64,000 nt of DNA from Chloroflexota bacterium. Its GTDB lineage: Bacteria > Chloroflexota > Anaerolineae > Anaerolineales > VGOW01. The notes beneath the pieces are model-generated. The model was not told the origin of the DNA. It was given only the letters and a program-made list of their open reading frames with translations, and did not search any database. Shown one piece after another: positions 16,110 to 22,517 of the stretch. Both the position numbers and the translations under genes were made by a program. Numbering within the stretch: the stretch's first letter is position 1; each line of letters begins with the position of its first letter. Location: contig JACRBQ010000035.1 of the NCBI GenBank assembly GCA_016213135.1, positions 1 through 64,000 on the forward strand. The letters are read 5' to 3'.

Positions 16110-17198
16110 ATGAAACCTTACACGAATCTCTACCCCAAAATATGCGCCTGGGAAAACTTGGAGCTGGCCTATTACAAGGCGCGGCGGGGCAAGCGCGGCC
16201 TGGCGCCGGCGGCAAGTTTCGAGCGCAAGTTGGAAGACAATTTGGTTGCTTTGCAAGACGCACTGCTCTCGCAAACCTACGCGCCGGGAAAATATCACAG
16301 TTTTTACATCCACGATCCCAAGAAGCGTTTGATCTCCGCCGCGCCGTTCCGGGATCGAGTGGTTCATCACGCACTGTGCAACATCATCGAGCCGATCTTC
16401 GAGCGCAGTTTCATTGACGACTCTTACGCTAACCGCGTGGGCCAAGGCACGCACCGCGCGCTGGATCGCTGTCAGCAATTCTCGCGCCGCTATCGCTACG
16501 CTTTGCAACTCGATGTCGTGCAGTATTTTCCGGGCATTGACCACGCAATTCTGCGCGAGACGTTGGCGCGAAGGATTGGCGATGAAGCGGCTCTCAGACT
16601 GTGTGAGGTAATTATCGAGAGCGGGCGCGGCGTGCTGGCGGAAGAATACAACATGGTCTATTTTGACGGCGACGACCCTTCGACGGGCTCAGGGCAGGGT
16701 CTGCTGGCCGTCAACCGCCCGCGCGGCTTGCCTATCGGCAACCTGACCTCGCAGTTTTGGGCAAACGTCTATCTCAACTCGTTTGATCACTTTGTCAAGC
16801 GCGAACTCAAATGCAAAGCGTATCTGCGTTACGTGGACGATTTCATCCTGTTTGCCGACGACAAGCAAACATTATGGGCATGGCGCAAGGAGACTGTGGA
16901 TTACCTTGCCCGCTTGCGTTTGACGCTTCACATTGAGCGCGTTCACCCGCGCCCCGTAACTGAAGGCGTGATGTTTCTCGGCTTCAACGTCTTTCCGACT
17001 CATCGCCTGCTCAAGGCGAAGAAGGCGATCTCGTTCCGAAGAAAGCTCAAGGCAATGCGCCGCCAATTGGCAGAAGGCGAGATCGGGTTAGGGATGCAGC
17101 ACGCCTCGGTCAGAGGCTGGGTCAACCACGTACGCTATGGGGATACGTGGGGCCTGCGCCGCGCAATTCTGGGCGCGAATCCGATTACGTGGAATTGA
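16110..17198 (+). CDS. DGR reverse transcriptase
   Basis: A 362-residue reverse transcriptase. The palm motifs are clear: LDVVQYFPGIDH (first aspartate), LPIGNLTSQFWANVYL, which is the IGxxxSQ form that separates DGR enzymes from other bacterial RTs, and LRYVDDFILFADD with the YVDD catalytic pair. The C-terminal thumb region (FLGFNVFPTHRLLK, RGWVNHVRYGDTW) is typical of the group. With Avd it copies the TR RNA into adenine-mutagenised cDNA that replaces the VR. An extra DPSTGSGQG segment before the fourth motif is encoded by a dispersed palindromic repeat. ATG at 16110 is preferred over the longer ORF, which would translate the G/C hairpin. Confidence 0.95.
   Translation: MKPYTNLYPKICAWENLELAYYKARRGKRGLAPAASFERKLEDNLVALQDALLSQTYAPGKYHSFYIHDPKKRLISAAPFRDRVVHHALCNIIEPIFERSFIDDSYANRVGQGTHRALDRCQQFSRRYRYALQLDVVQYFPGIDHAILRETLARRIGDEAALRLCEVIIESGRGVLAEEYNMVYFDGDDPSTGSGQGLLAVNRPRGLPIGNLTSQFWANVYLNSFDHFVKRELKCKAYLRYVDDFILFADDKQTLWAWRKETVDYLARLRLTLHIERVHPRPVTEGVMFLGFNVFPTHRLLKAKKAISFRRKLKAMRRQLAEGEIGLGMQHASVRGWVNHVRYGDTWGLRRAILGANPITWN
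16676..16699. repeat. Palindromic repeat inserted in frame in the RT gene
   Basis: CCCTTCGACGGGCTCAGGGC belongs to a short palindromic repeat type common in intergenic DNA of many bacteria. Here it adds eight codons (PSTGSGQG) between motifs of the RT without breaking the frame. Confidence 0.6.
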
Positions 17199-17201
17199 CC
17201 C

Positions 17202-17546
17202 TTGCCAAACGAATCTCCCCTTTTCTCCCGCACGTTTGATTTTCTCTCTTGGCTCTTGCAGCGCTCACAAAGTTTTCCGCGCCCGCACCGTTTTGGAGCA
17301 ACGCAGCGCCTGCAGAATGCGGCCATGGATTTCCAGGAGTTGATCGTCGAGGCTGAATCGCTGCGCGGCGCGGAAAGGCTGGAGCGATTGCGGCGCGCGG
17401 ACGCCGAACTGGGGAAAGTGCGATTGTATTTACGCCTGTGCCGCCAGTGGGATTGGTTGACGGCCGGGCAATATGAGCATGCCTCGCGCATGATCGCGGA
17501 AATGGGGCGATTGCTGGGAGGATGGCTCAAAGCAACCGGCACGTAA
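17202..17546 (+). CDS. avd: DGR accessory variability determinant (Avd)
   Basis: A 114-residue protein of the four-helix bundle Avd family (related to 23S rRNA intervening-sequence proteins). It starts at a TTG three nt after the RT stop; the reading PNESPLFSRTFDFLSWLL with RSQSFPRPHRFGATQRLQNA and the end GQYEHASRMIAEMGRLLGGWLK covers the family's whole length, so a later ATG (MDFQEL) would cut off the first helix. The Avd pentamer is basic and binds the RT and the TR RNA during mutagenic retrohoming. TTG initiation implies low expression or coupling to RT translation. Confidence 0.93.
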   Translation: MPNESPLFSRTFDFLSWLLQRSQSFPRPHRFGATQRLQNAAMDFQELIVEAESLRGAERLERLRRADAELGKVRLYLRLCRQWDWLTAGQYEHASRMIAEMGRLLGGWLKATGT

Positions 17547-17588
17547 GGCCGCAATTTGCCTTGTTGTGTAGGGCTGCGCCGATGGAGG

Positions 17589-17716
17589 CCGCGTGGTGCG
17601 CGGCGGCTCGTTCAACAACAATCACAGGAACGCGCGCTGTGCCTGCCGCAACGACAACCACCCGAACAATCGAAACGACAACATCGGTTTTCGGGTGGTG
17701 GTCTCCCATAACTCGC
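17589..17716 (+). repeat. DGR template repeat (TR)
   Basis: This 128-nt template starts 43 nt after avd. It contains 30 adenines, clustered in AAC, AAT, GAC and CAC triplets that are in register with the target frame. AAY triplets can mutate to many amino acids but never to a stop codon. The TR would encode [20 protein letters not shown] and continue [14 protein letters not shown] if it lay in the target frame. Confidence 0.96.
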
Positions 17717-17830
17717 AGAGGCCGCCGGAAATGCAGTTTGGCTTTTGGGCTGAACTGCCGAGGCGCAAATACGAGATAGCGCGGCGCACGCCCTGCCCGC
17801 GGCGGCCTCCGCCCGGGCGAATACAGAATT
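17717..17830 (+). ncRNA. DGR spacer RNA, folded by a 10-bp long-range helix
   Basis: Directly after the TR, GAGGCCGCCG (17718-17727) is exactly complementary to CGGCGGCCTC (17800-17809), enclosing 72 nt. In the Bordetella phage DGR the RNA just 3' of the TR (Sp) is structured, binds RT and Avd and primes cDNA synthesis (established knowledge). This segment is the equivalent by position. Confidence 0.6.
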
Positions 17831-17876
17831 GACTCGCGCTTTGTTCTTCGGTGAACTCAGCGCGAGTCTTTTCTTT
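17831..17876 (+). terminator. Terminator of the DGR RNA
   Basis: GACTCGCGCT pairs with AGCGCGAGTC over 10 bp, with an inner GTTC/GAAC helix, followed by TTTTCTTT. It would define the 3' end of the avd-TR-spacer transcript. Confidence 0.85.
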
Positions 17877-17900
17877 CGACTCGGGGTTGTTGTGAAGTCG

Positions 17901-17988
17901 CTGCCCACGGATTACGGGAACCGCTTCGCGTTGAGCGGATGAGGCGCGACGGAATCCGTTCAATCCGTTCCGAATAATCCGTTGACAG
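17901..17988 (+). repeat. Dispersed 88-bp CGGAT-ended repeat, copy 1
   Basis: It runs from CTGCCCACGGATTACGGG to AATAATCCGTTGACAG. The inverted form recurs at 31628-31712 with the same core ACCGCTTCGCGTTGAGCGGAT (one mismatch), and partial copies occur near 12939, 35099, 35605 and 40540. The ends are inverted repeats (ACGGAT/ATCCGT). Confidence 0.8.
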
Positions 17989-18000
17989 CTTTTCCTGTGG

Positions 18001-18006
18001 TAAAAT
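18001..18006 (+). promoter_or_regulatory. -10 box of tRNA-Ser(TGA)
   Basis: TAAAAT lies 11 nt before the mature tRNA. The TTGACA at 17982 is part of the repeat and is only 13 nt away, so its role as -35 is doubtful. Confidence 0.45.
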
Positions 18007-18017
18007 CTCAACAGCCG

Positions 18018-18105
18018 GGAGGGATGGCTGAGTGGTTTAAAGCGACGGTCTTGAAAACCGTTGTGGGGCCTGTCCTCACCGGGGGTTCGAATCCCTCTCC
18101 CTCCG
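18018..18105 (+). tRNA. tRNA-Ser (anticodon TGA)
   Basis: The acceptor GGAGGGA pairs with TCCCTCC, discriminator G. The anticodon arm ACGGT CTTGAAA ACCGT gives TGA, which reads UCN codons. The long variable arm of a serine tRNA and the T loop GGGGGTTCGAATCCCTC are present. CCA is not encoded. Confidence 0.97.
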
Positions 18106-18160
18106 CTGTAAAGACGCCGCAGGCAAGATATTGTCTGCAACGCCTCTACTGGAAGAACCT

Positions 18161-18255
18161 GGGGAGGTGCCGGAGTACGGCTGATCGGGAGCGCCTGCTA
18201 AGTGCTTGTACGGGCTTTTAAACCTGTACCGAGGGTTCAAATCCCTCCCTCCCCG
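18161..18255 (+). tRNA. tRNA-Ser (anticodon GCT)
   Basis: The acceptor GGGGAGG pairs with CCTCCCC, discriminator G. The anticodon arm AGCGC CTGCTAA GTGCT gives GCT, for AGC/AGU codons. A long variable arm follows, then GAGGG TTCAAAT CCCTC. It follows the first serine tRNA by 55 nt, probably on the same transcript. Confidence 0.97.
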
Positions 18256-18265
18256 CCACCACGCT

Positions 18266-18295
18266 CATAAGGGCGACGTTCGCGTCGCCTTTATG
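18266..18295. terminator. Bidirectional terminator after tRNA-Ser
   Basis: CATAAGGGCGACG, tetraloop TTCG, CGTCGCCTTTATG: a 13-bp stem with one G-T pair. It serves the tRNAs and also touches the last codons of the convergent glycosyltransferase gene. Confidence 0.7.
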
Positions 18296-19427
18296 CTTTA
18301 ACCGGCAGGTAGCGCGCGATCTCCTCGGCAATCTCCATGGCGGCCGTGGGGCGGGCCAACCGCCGCGCGTTGGCCGCCGCCTGGGCCAACGCCTCCGGGC
18401 CGCCGCCGATAAGCTGCCGCACGGCACTGGCTACCTTTTCCGGTCCCGGCGCCCACAGCCCCGCGCCGTTCTCCACCACAAACCGCACGTTGCCTTCCTC
18501 TTGCCCCGGCAGCGCGCCGCTGAGCACGATGGGCAGCCCGGCGTTGATGGCCTCGATGACCGACGACGGCCCGGCTTTGGTCACAAAGAGATCGGCCGCG
18601 CGCATGAGGTCGGGCATGTTGGCGGCGAAGCCGTAAATGTGCGCCGGGATTTCCCACTGCACGGCGCTGAGTCGCGCGCGCAGCGCTTCGTTGCGCCCAG
18701 CCACGACCGCCAGTTGCAGCGGGTGCCAGCCGTTGGCCGTGGCGGCAATGCCCCGGGCGATCTCGAAAAGCGGCCCCATGCCCTCGCCGCCGCCCACCAC
18801 CAGCACGGCCACGGCCTCGGGCTGCCAGCCCAGTTGGGCGCGCAAGGCCAACTTGTCGCCGGCGGGCGCGCTGAACTTTTGCGAAACGGGCAGGCCGATC
18901 ACCTTCAACTTGTCCAACGGCACTTTGAACCGCAGCGCCCGCTGGCAAGCGCCCTCCGTGGGCACAATGATGCGATCCACTTTGGGGTAAAACCAGAACG
19001 CGTGCGCCGACACCAGATCGGTGACCACGGTGATCACCGGCGGGCGGCTTCGGCCCAGCGCCCGCACGGCGGGCATGGTGAGCAGGGGGTGCACGCTGAC
19101 GTACAAATCCGCGGGGTGGTCGCGCAGCATTTTGCGGAAGGCCGAACGGGTGTAGGGGTACACAGCCCCCACCAGCGCCCGCATGCGCCGCGCCCCGTCG
19201 CTCACCCGGAAGCCCGGCCCCCACAGCCGCGAGCCACGGGCGATGATGGTGGGATACCACGCCGGGAAGCGATTGAACGGATAGGGAGTGTAGGCCTTGA
19301 AGACGTCGACCAGTTCCACTTGCAGCGCCTCGCCGTACTTCATGCTCAGCGCCTCTTGAATGGCCTCTGCTGACGCGCGATGCCCGCCGCCGGTATCGGA
19401 CATGAGGATGACGATGTGTTGAATCAT
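18291..19427 (-). CDS. Glycosyltransferase, MGDG synthase/MurG-like (GT28)
   Basis: A 378-residue GT-B glycosyltransferase. The N-terminal lobe starts HIVILMSDTGGGHRASAEAI, the classic monogalactosyl/glucosyl-diacylglycerol synthase signature, with VFKAYTPYPFN and ITVVTDLVSAHAFWF; the C-terminal lobe has VVGGGEGMGPLFE and the donor-binding KAGPSSVIEAINAGLPIVLSGALPGQE. It probably transfers a hexose from a UDP-sugar to diacylglycerol at the inner membrane face. It follows the DUF951 gene by 4 nt in a two-gene unit. Whether the sugar is galactose or glucose cannot be read. Confidence 0.88.
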   Translation of the reverse strand: MIQHIVILMSDTGGGHRASAEAIQEALSMKYGEALQVELVDVFKAYTPYPFNRFPAWYPTIIARGSRLWGPGFRVSDGARRMRALVGAVYPYTRSAFRKMLRDHPADLYVSVHPLLTMPAVRALGRSRPPVITVVTDLVSAHAFWFYPKVDRIIVPTEGACQRALRFKVPLDKLKVIGLPVSQKFSAPAGDKLALRAQLGWQPEAVAVLVVGGGEGMGPLFEIARGIAATANGWHPLQLAVVAGRNEALRARLSAVQWEIPAHIYGFAANMPDLMRAADLFVTKAGPSSVIEAINAGLPIVLSGALPGQEEGNVRFVVENGAGLWAPGPEKVASAVRQLIGGGPEALAQAAANARRLARPTAAMEIAEEIARYLPVKA

Positions 19428-19431
19428 AGAG

Positions 19432-19632
19432 CTAGGGGGACGCGGGAGCAGGGGGGAGCTTGGCTTTGAGTCGCTTTTCCAAATCGCGGCGCGAGAGCAG
19501 CACGTAGCGCCCGCAGGTGTCGCACTTGAGGCCGATGTCGGCCCCCAGCCGCACCACCGTCCATTCGTATCCGCCGCAAGCGTGCGGTTTGCGCAATCTC
19601 ACGCGGTCGTTCAGGGCCAGTTCCAACGGCAT
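19432..19632 (-). CDS. DUF951 protein
   Basis: A 66-residue small protein of the DUF951 (YyzM-like) family: [49 protein letters not shown]. The CGG and CDTCG motifs look like a small metal-binding or OB-like fold. The function is unknown. In this window it leads the glycosyltransferase unit. TATAAT is only 7 nt ahead of the ATG, pointing to a leaderless message. Confidence 0.85.
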   Translation of the reverse strand: MPLELALNDRVRLRKPHACGGYEWTVVRLGADIGLKCDTCGRYVLLSRRDLEKRLKAKLPPAPASP

Positions 19633-19639
19633 AGGAGCG

Positions 19640-19645
19640 ATTATA
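19640..19645 (-). promoter_or_regulatory. -10 box, leaderless type
   Basis: TATAAT on the minus strand, 7 nt from the DUF951 start codon. Confidence 0.6.
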
Positions 19646-19661
19646 GCAGAGGGCGGGGTGA

Positions 19662-19667
19662 TATAAT
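19662..19667 (+). promoter_or_regulatory. -10 box of the restriction-modification operon
   Basis: TATAAT, about 45 nt before the methyltransferase ATG. No strong -35 is seen. Confidence 0.5.
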
Positions 19668-19711
19668 CTCTTCGCGAAATAGCCCGATTGACAAGGACAA
19701 GTGCCCCGACG

Positions 19712-20698
19712 ATGAATCTCCCCCTTTTCGAAGAGCCGAAGCAAATTCGCGGCCATTACGCTCCGGATACTAATCTGGTTTTGCATTGTGGCGACGCCCA
19801 GGATTTCCTGGCTACGATCCCTGATGATTCGGTGAGCCTCGTTGTTACCTCTCCGCCTTACAACATGGGCAAAGACTACGAAGACCGCGTGTCTATCGAA
19901 GCCTATCTCGAAACGCAGACGCAAATCATCGAGCAACTCTACAGAGTGCTTCGCCCGGACGGGAGCATTTGTTGGCAGGTTGGGAATTTTGTCGAGAAGG
20001 GCGAAGTGTATCCGCTCGATATCTATTACTACGGCATCTTCAAGAAGCTGGGGATGTTTCTCCGTAACCGAATAGTCTGGCATTTCGGGCACGGGCTGCA
20101 TGCCTCCAAACGCTTCTCGGGCCGATATGAGACCGTGCTCTGGTTCACAAAAAGCGACGAGTACGTCTTCAATTTGGATCCGGTTCGTGTGCCGTCCAAG
20201 TATCCGGGCAAACGCCACTATAAAGGCCCGAACAAGGGAAGGCCATCTGGAAATCCGAACGGCAAAAACCCTTCAGACATATGGGAAGTGGTAGCCAGGG
20301 ATTGGGAAGATGGGCTGTGGGATATCCCCAACGTGAAATCGAATCACCCGGAGAAGACCTCTCACCCCTGCCAGTTCCCGGTTGAATTGGTGGAGCGGTG
20401 TGTTCTTGCCCTGACGAATGAAGATGATTGGGTCTTGGATCCATACGCCGGCGTAGGCTCAACGTTGATCGCCGCTTCTATGCACAACCGCCGGGCGCTG
20501 GGCAGCGAAAAAGAGTCCGGGTATGTGAAAATTGCTCGTGGCCGGCTTCAGGCGCTGTTTAATGGTACGCTCAACATTCGACCCATAGGCAGACCCGTTT
20601 TTGTCCCCACGGGTCGAGAGAAGGTTTCTCAGATTCCCGATGAGTGGCGAGAGCCTCCACAGAAGAGACTGCTTGAAAAGAAAAGGAAATACGGATGA
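19712..20698 (+). CDS. Type II DNA methyltransferase (N4-cytosine/N6-adenine class)
   Basis: A 328-residue modification enzyme. Motif IV is TSPPYNM (about residue 47), which with the C-terminal DPYAGVGSTLIAA (motif I) gives the beta-class order: catalytic motif first, SAM-binding motif last. SPPY favours N4-cytosine methylation, as in M.BglII and M.BamHI. The target-recognition region lies between (about 130-215). It protects host DNA from the nuclease encoded next, and the two genes overlap by ATGA. The ATG at 19712 gives MNLPLFEEPKQI; a TTG at 19688 is possible. Confidence 0.92.
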   Translation: MNLPLFEEPKQIRGHYAPDTNLVLHCGDAQDFLATIPDDSVSLVVTSPPYNMGKDYEDRVSIEAYLETQTQIIEQLYRVLRPDGSICWQVGNFVEKGEVYPLDIYYYGIFKKLGMFLRNRIVWHFGHGLHASKRFSGRYETVLWFTKSDEYVFNLDPVRVPSKYPGKRHYKGPNKGRPSGNPNGKNPSDIWEVVARDWEDGLWDIPNVKSNHPEKTSHPCQFPVELVERCVLALTNEDDWVLDPYAGVGSTLIAASMHNRRALGSEKESGYVKIARGRLQALFNGTLNIRPIGRPVFVPTGREKVSQIPDEWREPPQKRLLEKKRKYG

Positions 20699-21264
20699 TT
20701 ATTGCCGGAGTGTATTCTTTCAACGGTGGGAAGGAAGAAATAGAATCGAAGTTCGGCGTAGAACTTCGAGAAGTAGAGCAGATTATCGCGACGGTAAGAA
20801 GCGGGACTCATAAAACGAAGACCAGTCTCGAAAAAACGAAGGCCGGGAGAATTCTTTATAGCCCAAGCTCATTGAACAAAGCATTCAAGCGAGGATTTGC
20901 GAAGCAGCACTGGCAAAACCACAGAGTGCATTGTGACTATCCAACCCAGTACTACCGCCCCGGTTATAAACCCGTGCGCTCGGCGAAAGGCGCGTACCGC
21001 GAGATGGATTTTGTGAAAAACAGAGTCGGGGTCGAAGTGCAGTTGGGCAAATATGCCTTTATGGTTTACAACGTTTGCGCCAAGATGACCATCTTTCACA
21101 ATATGGACGTGATTGACGTGGGGGTAGAAATTGTGCCGGTAAAAGACTTCGCCGCCGATATGTCATCGGGGGTTTCCTATTTTGAGCAATTTGTGTGGGA
21201 CCTCGAACAGCGAGGGGTCTCTGACATTGATATTCCCGTGCTCATATTGGGCGTGGCCGTTTAA
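20695..21264 (+). CDS. Type II restriction endonuclease, BglII-like
   Basis: A 189-residue nuclease next to its methyltransferase. The core REMDFVKNRVGVEVQLGKYAF places Asp, Glu nine residues later and Gln two after that, the exact D-x8-E-x-Q spacing of the BglII active site (Asp84, Glu93, Gln95 in BglII, established knowledge). The length also fits the BglII/BamHI family (about 210-225 residues). The recognition sequence is not predictable beyond a likely six-base palindrome with a GATC core, as in AGATCT or GGATCC. The AT content is higher than in neighbouring genes, consistent with transfer of the cassette. Confidence 0.85.
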   Translation: MIIAGVYSFNGGKEEIESKFGVELREVEQIIATVRSGTHKTKTSLEKTKAGRILYSPSSLNKAFKRGFAKQHWQNHRVHCDYPTQYYRPGYKPVRSAKGAYREMDFVKNRVGVEVQLGKYAFMVYNVCAKMTIFHNMDVIDVGVEIVPVKDFAADMSSGVSYFEQFVWDLEQRGVSDIDIPVLILGVAV

Positions 21265-21276
21265 GGATCACTGATC

Positions 21277-21960
21277 ATGGATTTCTACGTCTCCCTCGGC
21301 ATCACCCTCGTCATCGCCATCACCGTCCACGAGTTTTCGCACGCGTTTGTGGCCGACCAGTTGGGCGACGACCTGCCGCGCCGCCAGGGACGAGTGACGC
21401 TGAACCCGCTGGCCCACCTCGACCCCATGGGCTCGCTGCTGTTCATCGTGTCCGGTTTTGGCTGGGGCCGGCCCGTGCTCACCAACCCCTACAACTTCCG
21501 GCGACGGTCCGGCCCCTCGGGGGACAACCCCATCATCGCCGGCATTCTCAACTCCGGTGACCCGGTGCGCACCGGCATGGCCCTCGTGGCCGCCGCCGGG
21601 CCGTTTTCCAATTTTGTTATGGCACTGGTGGCGGCCATCCCAATCAAACTCGGCCTGGTCAACGTCATTTCCTTTAGCGGCAACAGCATCATTCCTTCGC
21701 TATCGTATTTCCTGCTGATATTCATCTCCGTCAACATCGGCCTCATGTTGTTCAACCTCATCCCCATTGCCCCGCTCGACGGGTTTAAGGTGGCGCTGGG
21801 GTTGCTGCCCGACCAATGGGCGGATGCGTTGGCCAGGCTTGAGCAGGTCGGGCCTATCCTGTTGCTGTTGCTCATCGTCGGCGGCCGCTTCGGGTTCGAC
21901 TTCCTTGGTGTGCTCATCGGCCCGGCGCGCGATACGCTCATGCGGTTGATCGTTGGCTGA
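21277..21960 (+). CDS. Site-2-protease-like zinc metallopeptidase (M50)
   Basis: A 227-residue polytopic membrane protease. Zinc-binding HEFSH is at residues 18-22 in the first helix, the third ligand lies in NLIPIAPLDG (Asp), and the intervening LNPLAHLDPMG is typical of the compact bacterial M50B subgroup. Members cut transmembrane segments, often of anti-sigma factors. An ECF sigma/anti-sigma pair lies 8 kb away, but no link can be shown. It overlaps the next gene by one base (TGATG), which implies coupled translation. Confidence 0.92.
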   Translation: MDFYVSLGITLVIAITVHEFSHAFVADQLGDDLPRRQGRVTLNPLAHLDPMGSLLFIVSGFGWGRPVLTNPYNFRRRSGPSGDNPIIAGILNSGDPVRTGMALVAAAGPFSNFVMALVAAIPIKLGLVNVISFSGNSIIPSLSYFLLIFISVNIGLMLFNLIPIAPLDGFKVALGLLPDQWADALARLEQVGPILLLLLIVGGRFGFDFLGVLIGPARDTLMRLIVG

Positions 21961-22469
21961 TGCCCGGCGCGCGCTATCGTGTTACGCAATTTGCTCGGCT
22001 GTTCACCGGCAGGCTCACACTGCAGGCTCGCGCCGAGGCGCAAACTTGGCTGGCCCCGCCGCTCTTTGAACTCTTTTGCCGGATGACTCCCGCCGAGCAG
22101 TATCATGCTTATGAAGTGAGACAAACGCTTGCGGCGCAACGGCAGGTTGATCCGGATTTGCTCACTGCCGCGCTGCTCCACGATGTGGGAAAGACCCGGA
22201 TGCCATTGGCCGCATGGGAGCGTGCGCTGATCGTGCTGGGCAACCATCTCGCCCCCCAAGCCGCCGATGCGTGGGGGCGCATGGGCGGCAGCCCCTTGTG
22301 GTGGCGGCGTCCCTTCGTGGTGTCGCGGCAGCACCCGGCCTGGGGTGCCGAAATGGTGCGCGTGGCGGGCGGCGCCCCCCGCACAGTGGAATTGATCTTG
22401 CATCATCAAAATAATCACCCGCTTGACCCCATGCTGCAAGCCCTTCAATCCGCCGACAACTCCAACTGA
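21960..22469 (+). CDS. HD-domain protein
   Basis: A 169-residue putative phosphohydrolase. The HD metal motif is LLTAALLHDVGKTR (about residues 62-75), with an upstream Tyr/His-rich helix YHAYEVRQTL and downstream HPAWGAEMVRVAGG and ILHHQNNHP as the remaining ligands. The substrate is likely a nucleotide or cyclic nucleotide but cannot be specified. It is coupled to the M50 protease gene. Confidence 0.8.
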   Translation: MPGARYRVTQFARLFTGRLTLQARAEAQTWLAPPLFELFCRMTPAEQYHAYEVRQTLAAQRQVDPDLLTAALLHDVGKTRMPLAAWERALIVLGNHLAPQAADAWGRMGGSPLWWRRPFVVSRQHPAWGAEMVRVAGGAPRTVELILHHQNNHPLDPMLQALQSADNSN

Positions 22470-22472
22470 TCC

Positions 22473-22509
22473 ATTCATCATTCATCATTCATCACTCATC
22501 ATTCATCAT
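22473..22509. repeat. Heptamer array ATTCATC
   Basis: Five copies of ATTCATC (one ACTCATC variant) fill the spacer before the prephenate dehydrogenase gene. Confidence 0.92.
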
Positions 22510-22517
22510 TTTTTATC

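Larger units (their letters stand above)
13136..17876 (+). mobile_element. Diversity-generating retroelement (target, RT, Avd, TR)
   Basis: All DGR parts occur in one strand-consistent unit: a target gene ending in a variable repeat, a reverse transcriptase with the DGR-specific IGxxxSQ motif, an Avd accessory gene, and a template repeat followed by a structured spacer and a terminator. TR and VR differ only at TR adenines apart from one 3-nt gap. No integrase, transposase or phage gene is adjacent, so this is a resident cellular element. Confidence 0.96.

Noticed and set aside
16110-17198. Reverse transcriptase as a retron or group II intron enzyme
   Set aside because: The IGxxxSQ motif, the absence of a maturase/HNH domain and the TR/VR pair identify a DGR.
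17202-17546. Small helical ORF as a 23S rRNA intervening-sequence protein
   Set aside because: The fold family is shared, but its position between a DGR reverse transcriptase and the TR makes it Avd.
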